Origin: Syntrophomonadaceae bacterium
GTDB taxonomy: Bacteria; Bacillota; Dethiobacteria; DTU022
Reading direction: 5' to 3'
NCBI GenBank assembly: GCA_007130585.1
Contig: SLSE01000113.1
Span: forward strand, 1 to 25,348
Length of the DNA: 25,348 nt
Positions 1-6,223 of the stretch are shown in pieces. The translations under genes were made by a program, and so were the position numbers. How positions within the stretch are numbered: position 1 is the stretch's first letter; the number at the start of each line of letters is the position of its first letter. The notes beneath the pieces are model-generated. The model saw only the letters and a program-made list of their open reading frames with translations, searched no databases and was not told the DNA's origin.

Positions 1-584
1 AGGGTTTCACCCATGCCCTGCCCTATTGAATAATACCAATCCTGCCCTGCTGTTTCAATTTCTGCTATTTTCCAGAGATTTTCTTCCATGCGGTGGGTTC
101 CAGAGCTATCACCACGTGAAACAAATATCTTTTCAGAGCCGGCAATCAGTGCGCAGGCCTCTATAATCGACCCGGCATTCTTTATCTTGGCAGGATCGTC
201 AGCCGGCCCCACCACGATGAAATCGTTATACATTAAATCAAAACGGTTTACAAAATACCCTTCTTCAACCAGGGCTAGTTCGGCATCGCGATCATGAACC
301 AGCAGGACATCGGCATCTCCCCGGCGACCTGTTTCAAGTGCGGCGCCGGTACCCAGTGAGATCACCCGCACAGTAATCCCGGTTTGTTCCGTAAAAACCG
401 GGTTAATATAATCAAGCAGTCCTGAGTCATAAGAGCTGGTGGTTGTTGACAGGTGTATGAAACGCTCCGGTCCTGCTTCCTCTCCGACGCCCGTTTTTTC
501 GTTGCAGCCGACAGCTGTCCCGAGCACTATAACGATCAGTGCTGTGATTATTAAAAGGATCAACTTGTTTGTCTTCCGGTTCAT
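1..584 (-). CDS. tupA: Tungstate ABC transporter substrate-binding lipoprotein TupA (partial, C-terminus outside window)
   Basis: Reading the minus strand from the ATG at 584 gives 194 residues with no stop before the window edge. The N-terminus is Met-Asn-Arg-Lys plus a hydrophobic stretch ending in an AVGC lipobox-like site (Cys about residue 28), so it is probably an exported lipoprotein. The mature part carries the TupA hallmarks: a TTTSSYDSGLLDYI segment, GTGAALETGRRGDADVLLVHD, MYNDFIVVGP, SRGDSSGTH and GQGMGET. In the family these build the oxyanion pocket that prefers tungstate over molybdate. The permease and ATPase genes (tupB, tupC) would lie to the left, outside the window. Expression probably depends on the structured leader at 621-800. 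The start is supported by position and a GGTGG-type site; a GTG four codons upstream is possible. Family assignment is firm, specificity inferred. Confidence 0.9.
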   Translation of the reverse strand, partial: MNRKTNKLILLIITALIVIVLGTAVGCNEKTGVGEEAGPERFIHLSTTTSSYDSGLLDYINPVFTEQTGITVRVISLGTGAALETGRRGDADVLLVHDRDAELALVEEGYFVNRFDLMYNDFIVVGPADDPAKIKNAGSIIEACALIAGSEKIFVSRGDSSGTHRMEENLWKIAEIETAGQDWYYSIGQGMGET

Positions 585-620
585 TCCTGTAACCACCGTC
601 CGGTTTTTGAGATGAGTGAA

Positions 621-656
621 ATAAAAAATCGCAATTTCCCGCCGGAAAATGCGATT
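621..656 (-). terminator. Intrinsic terminator in the tupA leader
   Basis: On the minus strand AATCGCA pairs with TGCGATT and, after one T-T mismatch, TTTCC pairs with GGAAA around a GGCG loop. Six or more T residues follow directly (positions 628-623). It lies about 40 nt before the tupA start and downstream of a good promoter, the position expected of an attenuator rather than the end of another gene. Confidence 0.8.
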
Positions 657-660
657 AGCT

Positions 661-800
661 GAAAGTGCTGCTATCGGACCTTCTTTCCGCAACGGGAGGC
701 ACAGCCGTTTCCAGCCGTACCCTGTCGTCCACCTTTCGTAGCGTATATTGAACGCCTTAGATAAAGTGGCTCGAAGGCAGTACATATTCAATTAGGTTCC
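661..800 (-). promoter_or_regulatory. Structured tupA leader, candidate Moco/tungsten-cofactor-type riboswitch
   Basis: About 140 nt lie between the promoter start site near 800 (minus strand) and the terminator at 656. No coding frame is apparent. The minus-strand RNA offers a GCGT/ACGC hairpin near 752-738, a flanking CCAC/GTGG pairing, a GGTAC/GTGCC pairing around a GGCTGGAAACGGCT segment, then GCCTCCC and GCGGAAAG stretches that look like conserved riboswitch core. A leader plus terminator before a tungstate uptake gene fits the Moco riboswitch class, some members of which are thought to sense the tungsten cofactor. I recognise this from context and partial motif memory only. A cobalamin-type element was considered and seems less likely. 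Confidence 0.45.
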
Positions 801-806
801 AAATGC

Positions 807-835
807 ATTTTATAATATGCTTCCATGGCCGTCAA
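807..835 (-). promoter_or_regulatory. Sigma-A-type promoter for tupA
   Basis: On the minus strand TTGACG (835-830) is followed by a 17-bp spacer and TAAAAT (812-807). Transcription would start near 800 and run through the structured leader. Between this promoter and the divergent one at 1036 (about 200 bp) I see no gene. The only thing there is a small GGCG/CGCC hairpin near 856-867. Confidence 0.7.
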
Positions 836-1035
836 GCAGTCAGCTATTTTTGCTTGGCGATAACGCCGGTGCAGCTTTCAAAACTGTAAATACCTCTTCC
901 AGTGACTGCAAGATTATCTGTAAGTTCATAACCTCTTATGCCGGGTAATATTGTCTCTTACCTGCGCTGATATTTTTCCTGAACAATCCCGGGTTAATAA
1001 TAACTTTGAACAAACTCGCAGAAATACGGATTTGA

Positions 1036-1064
1036 TTGACAAAGGCCGGTGTGCGTGTTAGAAT
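1036..1064 (+). promoter_or_regulatory. Consensus promoter of the rplU-rpmA operon
   Basis: TTGACA (1036-1041), exactly 17 bp, then TAGAAT (1059-1064). Transcription would begin near 1071, leaving a leader of about 85 nt before rplU. The strength of the match suits a ribosomal-protein operon. Confidence 0.85.
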
Positions 1065-1070
1065 CTGCAA

Positions 1071-1155
1071 TAGATTTAATACCGCACGAAAAAGGTTGAA
1101 ATGCCCCGCAAAACCGGGCTACCTGATTCGGCGAGTCCTTACGGGGGGTTTGTTT
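1071..1155 (+). promoter_or_regulatory. rplU 5' leader, possible L21 autoregulatory leader
   Basis: The leader can fold with GCCC (1103-1106) pairing GGGC (1116-1119), closed further out by GGT (1094-1096) and ACC (1121-1123). Firmicutes often carry an 'L21 leader' RNA at this exact place, thought to let L21 or its partners control their own synthesis. I cannot confirm the match to that family by eye. A GGGGGG ribosome site (1143-1148) ends the leader. Confidence 0.4.
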
Positions 1156-1470
1156 ATGTACGCAATCATTGAGACCGGCGGAAAGCAGTACCGTGCGGAA
1201 GAAGGCAAGGTTATCCGCGTGGAAAAACTTCCGGCGGAAAAAGGCGAGACAGTCAGTTTTGATAAGGTATTAATGTTTAACGACGGTAAGGAGCTTGAAG
1301 TCGGCAAGCCCCACCTGGACAACTGCAGGGTGGAAGGAAAAGTGGTTGCCACGGGGCGTGGCAAGAAAATCACTGTATTTAAGTTTAAACGTAAAAAGAA
1401 CTACCGCCGCAAGCAGGGGCACAGGCAGCCCTATACCGAGGTAATGATTGAAACGGTTAGCAGCGAATAA
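1156..1470 (+). CDS. rplU: 50S ribosomal protein bL21
   Basis: This 104-residue protein is a full-length bL21, a component of the large ribosomal subunit that binds 23S rRNA together with bL20. The start (MYAIIETGGKQYR) and the end (HRQPYTEVMIE) are both diagnostic, and the basic KFKRKKNYRRKQGHRQ segment near residues 76-91 is the rRNA-binding loop. The frame stays open upstream into the promoter, but the ATG at 1156, preceded by GGGGGG, fits the family start. It is first in a two-gene operon with rpmA. The small gene for the L27-processing protease Prp, usual between the two in Firmicutes, is missing: only 78 bp separate the stop from the rpmA start. Confidence 0.97.
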   Translation: MYAIIETGGKQYRAEEGKVIRVEKLPAEKGETVSFDKVLMFNDGKELEVGKPHLDNCRVEGKVVATGRGKKITVFKFKRKKNYRRKQGHRQPYTEVMIETVSSE

Positions 1471-1548
1471 GCAGGTTCCTGTGTAAGGTATTCTTTTTCT
1501 TAAAAATTATCTAATTTACTGGAAGGCATGAAAGAGAGGTGTCATCTA

Positions 1549-1821
1549 ATGGCTCATAAAAAAGGAGTTGGCAGTTCCCGCAACGGTAGAGACAGCAATG
1601 CCAAAAGGCTTGGTGTAAAGCGTTACGGGGGGCAGCTGGTTAAAGCAGGCAGTATTTTAATCCGGCAGAGAGGAACCCGCTTCCATCCGGGCTTAAATGT
1701 AGGTAAAGGTAGCGACGATACCCTGTTTGCCAAAGCTAGCGGCCGGGTTGTGTTTGAATATGACAGTCGGGCCAAGAAGCAGGTAAGTGTTTATCCGGAA
1801 GAAGCAGCAGTGGTTGGTTAG
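1549..1821 (+). CDS. rpmA: 50S ribosomal protein bL27
   Basis: The 90-residue protein begins MAHKKGVGSSRNGRDS, the mature N-terminus of bL27, whose flexible tail reaches the peptidyl-transferase centre. In most Firmicutes L27 is made with a short extension that the cysteine protease Prp removes. Here the ATG at 1549 has a well-placed GAGAGGTG site (1534-1541, 7-nt gap) and encodes the mature form directly. An in-frame ATG at 1528 would add seven residues (MKERCHL) that do not resemble the known extension and has no ribosome site. The missing prp gene agrees with an unprocessed L27. It is the last gene before the terminator at 1834. Confidence 0.97.
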   Translation: MAHKKGVGSSRNGRDSNAKRLGVKRYGGQLVKAGSILIRQRGTRFHPGLNVGKGSDDTLFAKASGRVVFEYDSRAKKQVSVYPEEAAVVG

Positions 1822-1833
1822 TTGCATAAATCG

Positions 1834-1866
1834 GCCCGGGTCATTTGGCCCGGGCTTCTGTTTATA
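1834..1866 (+). terminator. Intrinsic terminator after rpmA
   Basis: GCCCGGG (1834-1840) pairs perfectly with CCCGGGC (1849-1855) around an 8-nt loop. A T-rich tail (TTCTGTTTATAG) follows. It separates the ribosomal-protein operon from obg. Confidence 0.75.
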
Positions 1867-1902
1867 GTTTTGTGTTTGCTCGGCCTGCTTGTTTAAATCC
1901 GG

Positions 1903-1931
1903 TTGTCAAAGCAGCTGTAGAGACACGTATT
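1903..1931 (+). promoter_or_regulatory. Possible obg promoter
   Basis: TTGTCA (1903-1908) and, after 17 bp, CGTATT (1926-1931). The -10 match is poor. It is listed because a terminator lies just upstream and obg needs a start site somewhere in this 150-bp gap; read-through from rplU is the alternative. Confidence 0.3.
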
Positions 1932-1970
1932 CTCCTTTAATCAGGGCGCGCTGCAGGTGATCTTGGACTC

Positions 1971-3260
1971 ATGTTCGTAGACGAATTAGAGCTTGTAGTC
2001 CGCGGAGGCCGCGGAGGTAACGGTGCGGTATCGTTCCGGCGGGAAAAATATGTTCCCCGGGGCGGGCCGGACGGCGGTGACGGCGGTAACGGCGGGAGTG
2101 TTTACCTGTGGGCGGACCCTTCTAAACACAGCTTCCTTGATCTGCGTTATCGGCGTCTGCTAAAAGCGGCCGATGGCGGCCACGGGCGGGGCAAGGACCG
2201 CCATGGGGCAGCCGGCGCAGATTTACTTGTTCCCGTTCCCCTGGGAACTGTAGTCCGGGATGGCAGTAACCACTTAATTGCCGACCTGACGATTCCCGGT
2301 CAAAAAGCGCTGGTGGCGGCCGGCGGTAAAGGCGGTAAAGGAAATGCCCGCTTTGCCACATCGCGGAGGCGGGTTCCCCGCCTGGCTGAAAAAGGCCTCC
2401 CCGGCGAAGAAAAAAACCTTCAACTTGAACTTAAACTTATGGCCCAGGTAGGTTTGGTCGGGTTTCCGAATGCCGGCAAATCTACACTGCTGAGCCGCAT
2501 TACTGAAGCTAAACCCAGGGTAGCTTCCTATCCTTTTACCACGATCACACCCAATCTCGGCGTGGTAAGGGTCGGCGATCAGGGTAGCTTTGTTGTTGCT
2601 GATCTGCCCGGACTGATTGAAGGCGCTCATAAAGGAGCCGGGCTGGGCCACCGCTTTTTGCGCCACGTTGAAAGAAATCTTCTTTTGCTATTCCTCGTGG
2701 ATCTTTCACCCGAAGCACATCCCGGACCGGACCTTGCATACCGGCTTCTGAAAGAAGAACTGGCACAGTTTAGCCCCGGGCTGGTTGATTATCCGGCTGT
2801 AATTACGGGGACGAAACTGGATCTGACCGGGGCGCCTGAAGGCCTGGAATTGCTTAAAAAAGCTGTTTACGATACAGATGGCGAAAACATCCCTGTTTTT
2901 GCCATATCGGCGGCGACCGGTGAAGGTGTTGATGAACTGGTCCGCTACATTTACGAAAGGGTAACAGTCCTTTCGGAACAGCAGGCGCAGCAGGCGGCAG
3001 AAAAAGAAGAAGAAATCCTCAGAACCGGGGAATCCGGACAGGTTCCTTTAAAAATCGAACGAGAAGGCGATGTTTTTACGGTAAGCGGGACGGCTGTTGA
3101 AAGAATGGCCGCGAAAACTGATTTTGAAAATGAAGAAGCGCTGCTTCGTTTTCAGAATTATGCCCGGCGCAGCGGCCTGGAAAAGGAACTGAAAAAAGCG
3201 GGCGCCAAAGAAGGAGATACCGTCAGGATCGGCAGTGAAGAGTTTATTTATTACGAGTAA
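1971..3260 (+). CDS. obg: GTPase Obg/CgtA
   Basis: At 429 residues this is a full-length Obg GTPase, which binds the 50S subunit during late assembly and links it to nucleotide pools (ppGpp). Domains in order: the glycine-rich Obg fold (1-158), the G domain (about 159-332) and a C-terminal OCT domain (about 350-429). Visible motifs are P-loop GFPNAGKST (164-172), switch I TTITP (190-194), DLPGLIEGA (211-219) and G5 SAATGEG. The G4 motif reads TKLD where Obg normally has NKxD. The same Asn-to-Thr change occurs in Rho-family GTPases such as Rac1, so binding is likely kept. Start: ATG with CAGGTGA (1954-1960) 10 nt upstream. nadD follows after 21 bp. Confidence 0.97.
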   Translation: MFVDELELVVRGGRGGNGAVSFRREKYVPRGGPDGGDGGNGGSVYLWADPSKHSFLDLRYRRLLKAADGGHGRGKDRHGAAGADLLVPVPLGTVVRDGSNHLIADLTIPGQKALVAAGGKGGKGNARFATSRRRVPRLAEKGLPGEEKNLQLELKLMAQVGLVGFPNAGKSTLLSRITEAKPRVASYPFTTITPNLGVVRVGDQGSFVVADLPGLIEGAHKGAGLGHRFLRHVERNLLLLFLVDLSPEAHPGPDLAYRLLKEELAQFSPGLVDYPAVITGTKLDLTGAPEGLELLKKAVYDTDGENIPVFAISAATGEGVDELVRYIYERVTVLSEQQAQQAAEKEEEILRTGESGQVPLKIEREGDVFTVSGTAVERMAAKTDFENEEALLRFQNYARRSGLEKELKKAGAKEGDTVRIGSEEFIYYE

Positions 3261-3281
3261 TTATTTTTGAAGGAGAGCGCT

Positions 3282-3932
3282 GTGTTCTTTTTAAGTAGCG
3301 GTTCGAACAAAACAGGGAACCTGAATATCGGCCTGATGGGGGGGACGTTTGACCCTATCCACGTGGGGCACCTTGTTACCGCGGAGGAAGCCAGGCAGCA
3401 GTTTGACCTGGACTATGTCGTTTTCGTGCCGACCGGGATCCCGCCGCACAAAGACGAGCAATCGATATCTCTTCCCGAGCACCGTTTCCTGATGACTTCT
3501 CTTGCTGTTATGTCGAACCCATCTTTCTTTGTTTCCAGGCTTGAAATAGACAAGGAAGGGCCGGCCTACACCATAGATACTGTCAGGCACTTTGCCTGCG
3601 GGAAGGAACCGGGACCGGAAATATTTTTTATTACCGGCGCCGATGCGATTCTGGAGATATTTACCTGGAAAGATTATGAAGATTTGCTGCGCCTGTGCAC
3701 ATTTATTGCAGTTTCACGGCCCGGCTATTCCCTGGACCATTTTTACGAGTCCCTGGAACGCAGCTGTCCTGAAATGAAGCATAAAGTACACCTGCTTGAA
3801 ATACCCGCTCTCGCGGTTTCATCAACTTTTATCAGGGAAAGAGTGGCCCTGAGCAAAACGATCAAGTATTTAACTCCCGAGCCGGTGGAACAATATATCA
3901 GAAAGCACGGTTTGTACCGCAGCGGAATATAA
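3282..3932 (+). CDS. nadD: Nicotinate-nucleotide adenylyltransferase NadD
   Basis: A 216-residue cytosolic enzyme that makes deamido-NAD from nicotinate mononucleotide and ATP, the penultimate step of NAD synthesis. The nucleotidyltransferase motifs are clear: GGTFDPIHVGH (20-30, the HxGH-type ATP site), PPHK (54-57), SRPGY (145-149) and SSTFIRER (180-187, the SSTxIR signature). I chose the GTG at 3282 because AAGGAG (3270-3275) sits 6 nt upstream. The TTG at 3267 overlaps that site and is unlikely. About 15 residues precede the first strand, a little more than usual. It lies between obg and a small RRM gene, in the obg-nadD-yqeK-rsfS order known in Firmicutes. Confidence 0.95.
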   Translation: MFFLSSGSNKTGNLNIGLMGGTFDPIHVGHLVTAEEARQQFDLDYVVFVPTGIPPHKDEQSISLPEHRFLMTSLAVMSNPSFFVSRLEIDKEGPAYTIDTVRHFACGKEPGPEIFFITGADAILEIFTWKDYEDLLRLCTFIAVSRPGYSLDHFYESLERSCPEMKHKVHLLEIPALAVSSTFIRERVALSKTIKYLTPEPVEQYIRKHGLYRSGI

Positions 3933-3941
3933 AAGGTTTCA

Positions 3942-3963
3942 ATAACCTGAAATAGGTTATAAT
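3942..3963 (+). promoter_or_regulatory. -10 element overlapped by a perfect inverted repeat, before the RRM gene
   Basis: ATAACCT (3942-3948) and AGGTTAT (3954-3960) form a perfect 7-bp inverted repeat with a 5-bp centre. The right arm overlaps a perfect TATAAT (3958-3963). No good -35 is visible: GGTTTC lies at the 17-bp spacing. The layout suggests a repressor site on a promoter for the RRM gene. The lack of a T-run argues against a nadD terminator. Confidence 0.5.
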
Positions 3964-3984
3964 ATAACTGGAGGTGAAAGGTTG

Positions 3985-4236
3985 ATGCAAAAAACTTTAT
4001 ACGTGGGGAATATCCCCTGGAGTACCAAGGAGGAGGATCTCCAGCAGTTCTTCTCTGAATTCGGCGAAGTTCTGGAGTGCAGGATTATTACTGAAAGGGC
4101 CACGGGACGTTCCCGGGGTTATGGCTTTGTCGAAGTTAGTGAGGAGAGCATGGAAGAAATCATGGAAAAAACCAACGGTGCCGAAATGGAAGGACGCAAG
4201 CTGGTTGTGAACGAAGCTAAACCCCGGGAACAGTAA
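3985..4236 (+). CDS. RRM-type RNA-binding protein (single domain)
   Basis: An 83-residue protein made of one RNA-recognition motif and little else. RNP2 is LYVGNI (5-10) and RNP1 is RGYGFVEV (44-51). Aromatic residues in both are the usual RNA-stacking positions. Bacterial proteins of this size and type bind single-stranded RNA, and some are cold-induced; the target is unknown here. The ATG at 3985 has GGAGGTGA (3970-3977) at 7 nt. A TTG directly before it (3982) is too close to that site. The gene is placed between nadD and yqeK, which are normally adjacent, and has its own promoter-like element with a palindrome. Stop and yqeK start are only 3 nt apart, so the two are probably co-transcribed. 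Confidence 0.92.
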   Translation: MQKTLYVGNIPWSTKEEDLQQFFSEFGEVLECRIITERATGRSRGYGFVEVSEESMEEIMEKTNGAEMEGRKLVVNEAKPREQ

Positions 4237-4239
4237 TAC

Positions 4240-4812
4240 ATGAATTATTTTTATCTAATGAAAGATATTTTAGGTGAAGAGCAGGCCAGGCACTGCCGGA
4301 ATGTAGCGGAGGCGGCGGTTTCGCTGGCCGAAAAATACAGTGCTGATAAAGAGAAAGCTTACCTGGCCGGGATTTTACACGATTACGGCAAGAAATATTC
4401 CGGGCAGGAATTGATCCGCAAAGCGGAAAAACTGGGCCTGGGGCTGGATCGGATTACAAGGCAGCATGAAAAACTGCTTCATGCCCCGGCTGGCGCCGCT
4501 TTACTGGAAGCCGAACTGGAGATAAGCGATCCGGAAATACTGCGGGCGGTCGCTTATCATACCACCGGTCGTAAAGGTATGACCCTGTTCGAAAAAATAA
4601 TTTACCTGGCAGATCATATCGAAGAAGGCCGCAGCTACGAGGGTGTTGAAAAAACAAGAGAGCTCGCTTTCCATAACCTGGAGCGGGCTCTGCTGGCTGC
4701 TGTCGATTCAACTATAAGGTCTGTGCTGGACAGGGGGCTGCTCCTTCACCCGCGCTCGGTAATTTTTCGGAACAGCCTGGTTGAGGAAATCTCGGAAAAT
4801 GAAAATAAATAA
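4240..4812 (+). CDS. yqeK: HD-domain bis(5'-nucleosyl)-tetraphosphatase YqeK
   Basis: A 190-residue HD-superfamily hydrolase, the usual length of YqeK, which splits Ap4A symmetrically into two ADP in Firmicutes. The metal-binding set is visible: His18, His47-Asp48 (ILHDYGK), His81 (LLHAPAGA), His107 (AYHTTGR) and Asp125 (YLADHIE). It follows the RRM gene by 3 nt. No clear ribosome site precedes the ATG at 4240, so translation is probably coupled to the gene before. An ATG at 4258 is an alternative start. The nadD-yqeK-rsfS cluster is conserved in Firmicutes, although the LytR/LCP gene sometimes found between yqeK and rsfS is not here. Confidence 0.93.
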   Translation: MNYFYLMKDILGEEQARHCRNVAEAAVSLAEKYSADKEKAYLAGILHDYGKKYSGQELIRKAEKLGLGLDRITRQHEKLLHAPAGAALLEAELEISDPEILRAVAYHTTGRKGMTLFEKIIYLADHIEEGRSYEGVEKTRELAFHNLERALLAAVDSTIRSVLDRGLLLHPRSVIFRNSLVEEISENENK

Positions 4813-4831
4813 TATAACGAGGTGATGTTAT

Positions 4832-5224
4832 TTGGCACATGAACCGGCCAACAGCTCCAAAAAGTTGGCCTTATTAGCCGCGCAGCTGGCGTCGGATAAG
4901 AAAGGGCACGATCTATGCCTGCTTGAAGTCGGCCGCGTTTCAATTGTAGCCGATTATTTTTTACTGGTAACCGGAACTTCGGCCGTCCAGGTTCACACGA
5001 TATGCGATCACCTGACCGAAAGTCTCAAAAAAGAAGGCTATTATGCTTTGAGGATCGAGGGTTATCGTGAAGGCTGGTGGGCTGTGCTGGACTATGGAGG
5101 CCTGGTTATCCATGTTTTCCAGCCGGAAGCAAGGATATTTTACGATCTGGAGCGGCTCTGGTCAGAGGCCCCCCGGGTTACTCCTGATCAAAAGAGCGGC
5201 AGCCCGGGCTCCAGCCCTGATTAA
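4832..5224 (+). CDS. rsfS: Ribosomal silencing factor RsfS
   Basis: A 130-residue member of the RsfS/Iojap family. It binds uL14 on the 50S subunit and blocks subunit joining when nutrients are short. Family features are VADYFLLVTGTSAVQVHTI (about 42-60), EGYREGWWAVLDYGGLVIHVF (about 74-94) and ARIFYDLERLW (about 98-108). The last 20 residues are a Pro/Ser-rich tail outside the core fold. The TTG start at 4832 is set by GAGGTGA (4819-4825) 6 nt upstream; the ATG inside that site leads to a stop within six codons. It follows yqeK by 19 bp in the same operon. Confidence 0.95.
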   Translation: MAHEPANSSKKLALLAAQLASDKKGHDLCLLEVGRVSIVADYFLLVTGTSAVQVHTICDHLTESLKKEGYYALRIEGYREGWWAVLDYGGLVIHVFQPEARIFYDLERLWSEAPRVTPDQKSGSPGSSPD

Positions 5225-5259
5225 TTGAAACAGTAGTAATAAATAGGTGGCGAAAATAA

Positions 5260-6132
5260 ATGGAAAGTAATAATTTACACCGCTTGATTAACAGCGCCGC
5301 TTTGACAAAAAAGAGCCCGGCCGGAGAAGATTACAGGGCCTTATCCCTTTCCGCCTCGAAAGAGCTGGCAAAAAAGAACGGAATCAGCAGGCAGCAAGTT
5401 GAAATTGCGGCCCTGGAAACTGGGATTATCCCCGAGCGGTACCAGCGCAGCCTTGGCACTGTGGGCCTTGAAGGCCAGATCAGGTTGCTAAAGTCAACTG
5501 TGGGTGTGGTCGGTGCAGGAGGCCTGGGCGGCTTTGTCATGGAGTTAATGGCACGTATGGGTGTAGGCCGGATTTTAGTTGTCGACGATGATGTATTTGC
5601 CGACAGCAACTTAAACCGCCAGCTACTGGCTAATGAAAATAATCTTCATAAACCAAAAGCAGATGCAGCGGCGAAACGGGTATCCGAAATAAACGGCGCT
5701 GTTTCAGTCAAGGCCTTTTGCCGCCGCGGCGATGCCTCAAACCTGGTGTCTATATTCGAAGGCTGCGATCTGGTTTTGGACTGCCTCGATAACCTGTCTT
5801 CGCGTTATGACCTGGAGAAAGTCAGCAGGCAGCTGGGAGTTATTATGATTCACGGCGCAATTGCCGGTTTCCTGGGCCAGCTGGCGGTGATCAGGCCGGA
5901 ATATCCTTTGCTGGAGATGATTTACGGGGCGTCAGGCGATGGCAGGGCCGATAAAGGGGCGGAGGTGCAGCTTGGCAACCCGGCTACTACACCGGCCATG
6001 CTTGCTTCCTGGCAGGCCAATGAAGCTGTCAAGATCCTGGCCGGACTTGAAAGTGTGCTTCCCAGAGATAAAATGCTGATTATTGATATGCAGACTGGTG
6101 AGTCGTACAGAATAGAGGTGACTGCCGGCTAA
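5260..6132 (+). CDS. HesA/MoeB/ThiF-family E1-like adenylyltransferase
   Basis: A 290-residue Rossmann-type enzyme. Relatives adenylate the C-terminal Gly-Gly of a small sulfur carrier (MoaD, ThiS) before sulfur transfer. Residues 1-78 form a helical extension ending in the family-like LETGIIPERYQRSLGTVGLEGQ. The ATP site follows: GAGGLGG (85-91), VVDDD (108-111), NLNRQ (117-121), KPKAD (131-135) and LDNLSSR (176-182). The C-terminal crossover region LGNPATTPA...WQANEAVK (238-258) is kept. The two CxxC pairs that bind zinc in MoeB and ThiF are absent and I see no obvious catalytic cysteine loop. The partner carrier is not in the window. With tupA nearby, a role in tungsten-cofactor or thiamine sulfur chemistry is possible but only inferred. 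Start: AGGTGG 9 nt before the ATG. Confidence 0.85.
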   Translation: MESNNLHRLINSAALTKKSPAGEDYRALSLSASKELAKKNGISRQQVEIAALETGIIPERYQRSLGTVGLEGQIRLLKSTVGVVGAGGLGGFVMELMARMGVGRILVVDDDVFADSNLNRQLLANENNLHKPKADAAAKRVSEINGAVSVKAFCRRGDASNLVSIFEGCDLVLDCLDNLSSRYDLEKVSRQLGVIMIHGAIAGFLGQLAVIRPEYPLLEMIYGASGDGRADKGAEVQLGNPATTPAMLASWQANEAVKILAGLESVLPRDKMLIIDMQTGESYRIEVTAG

Positions 6133-6137
6133 GTGTT

Positions 6138-6171
6138 TTGCAATTGCAACCCCGGAAAGGTGCCGTATATT
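6138..6171 (+). promoter_or_regulatory. Possible TRAP permease promoter with a 12-bp palindrome
   Basis: TTGCAATTGCAA (6138-6149) is a perfect palindrome. Its right half can act as a -35, with TATATT (6166-6171) 16 bp further on as the -10. A palindrome on a -35 is a common operator position. Both assignments rest on short matches. Confidence 0.4.
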
Positions 6172-6223
6172 AAATGTTTTCGGTTTCTTGCTCCTGATAT
6201 TAACGTAAAAGGAGTTGCGGGCA

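Noticed and set aside
661..800. Cobalamin riboswitch before tupA
   Set aside because: A short stretch near 670-685 loosely recalls a B12 box, but the conserved core is not there and the gene context (tungstate) does not fit.
836..1035. Possible pseudogene remnant between tupA and rplU promoters
   Set aside because: No frame gives a recognisable protein segment. It looks like plain intergenic DNA.
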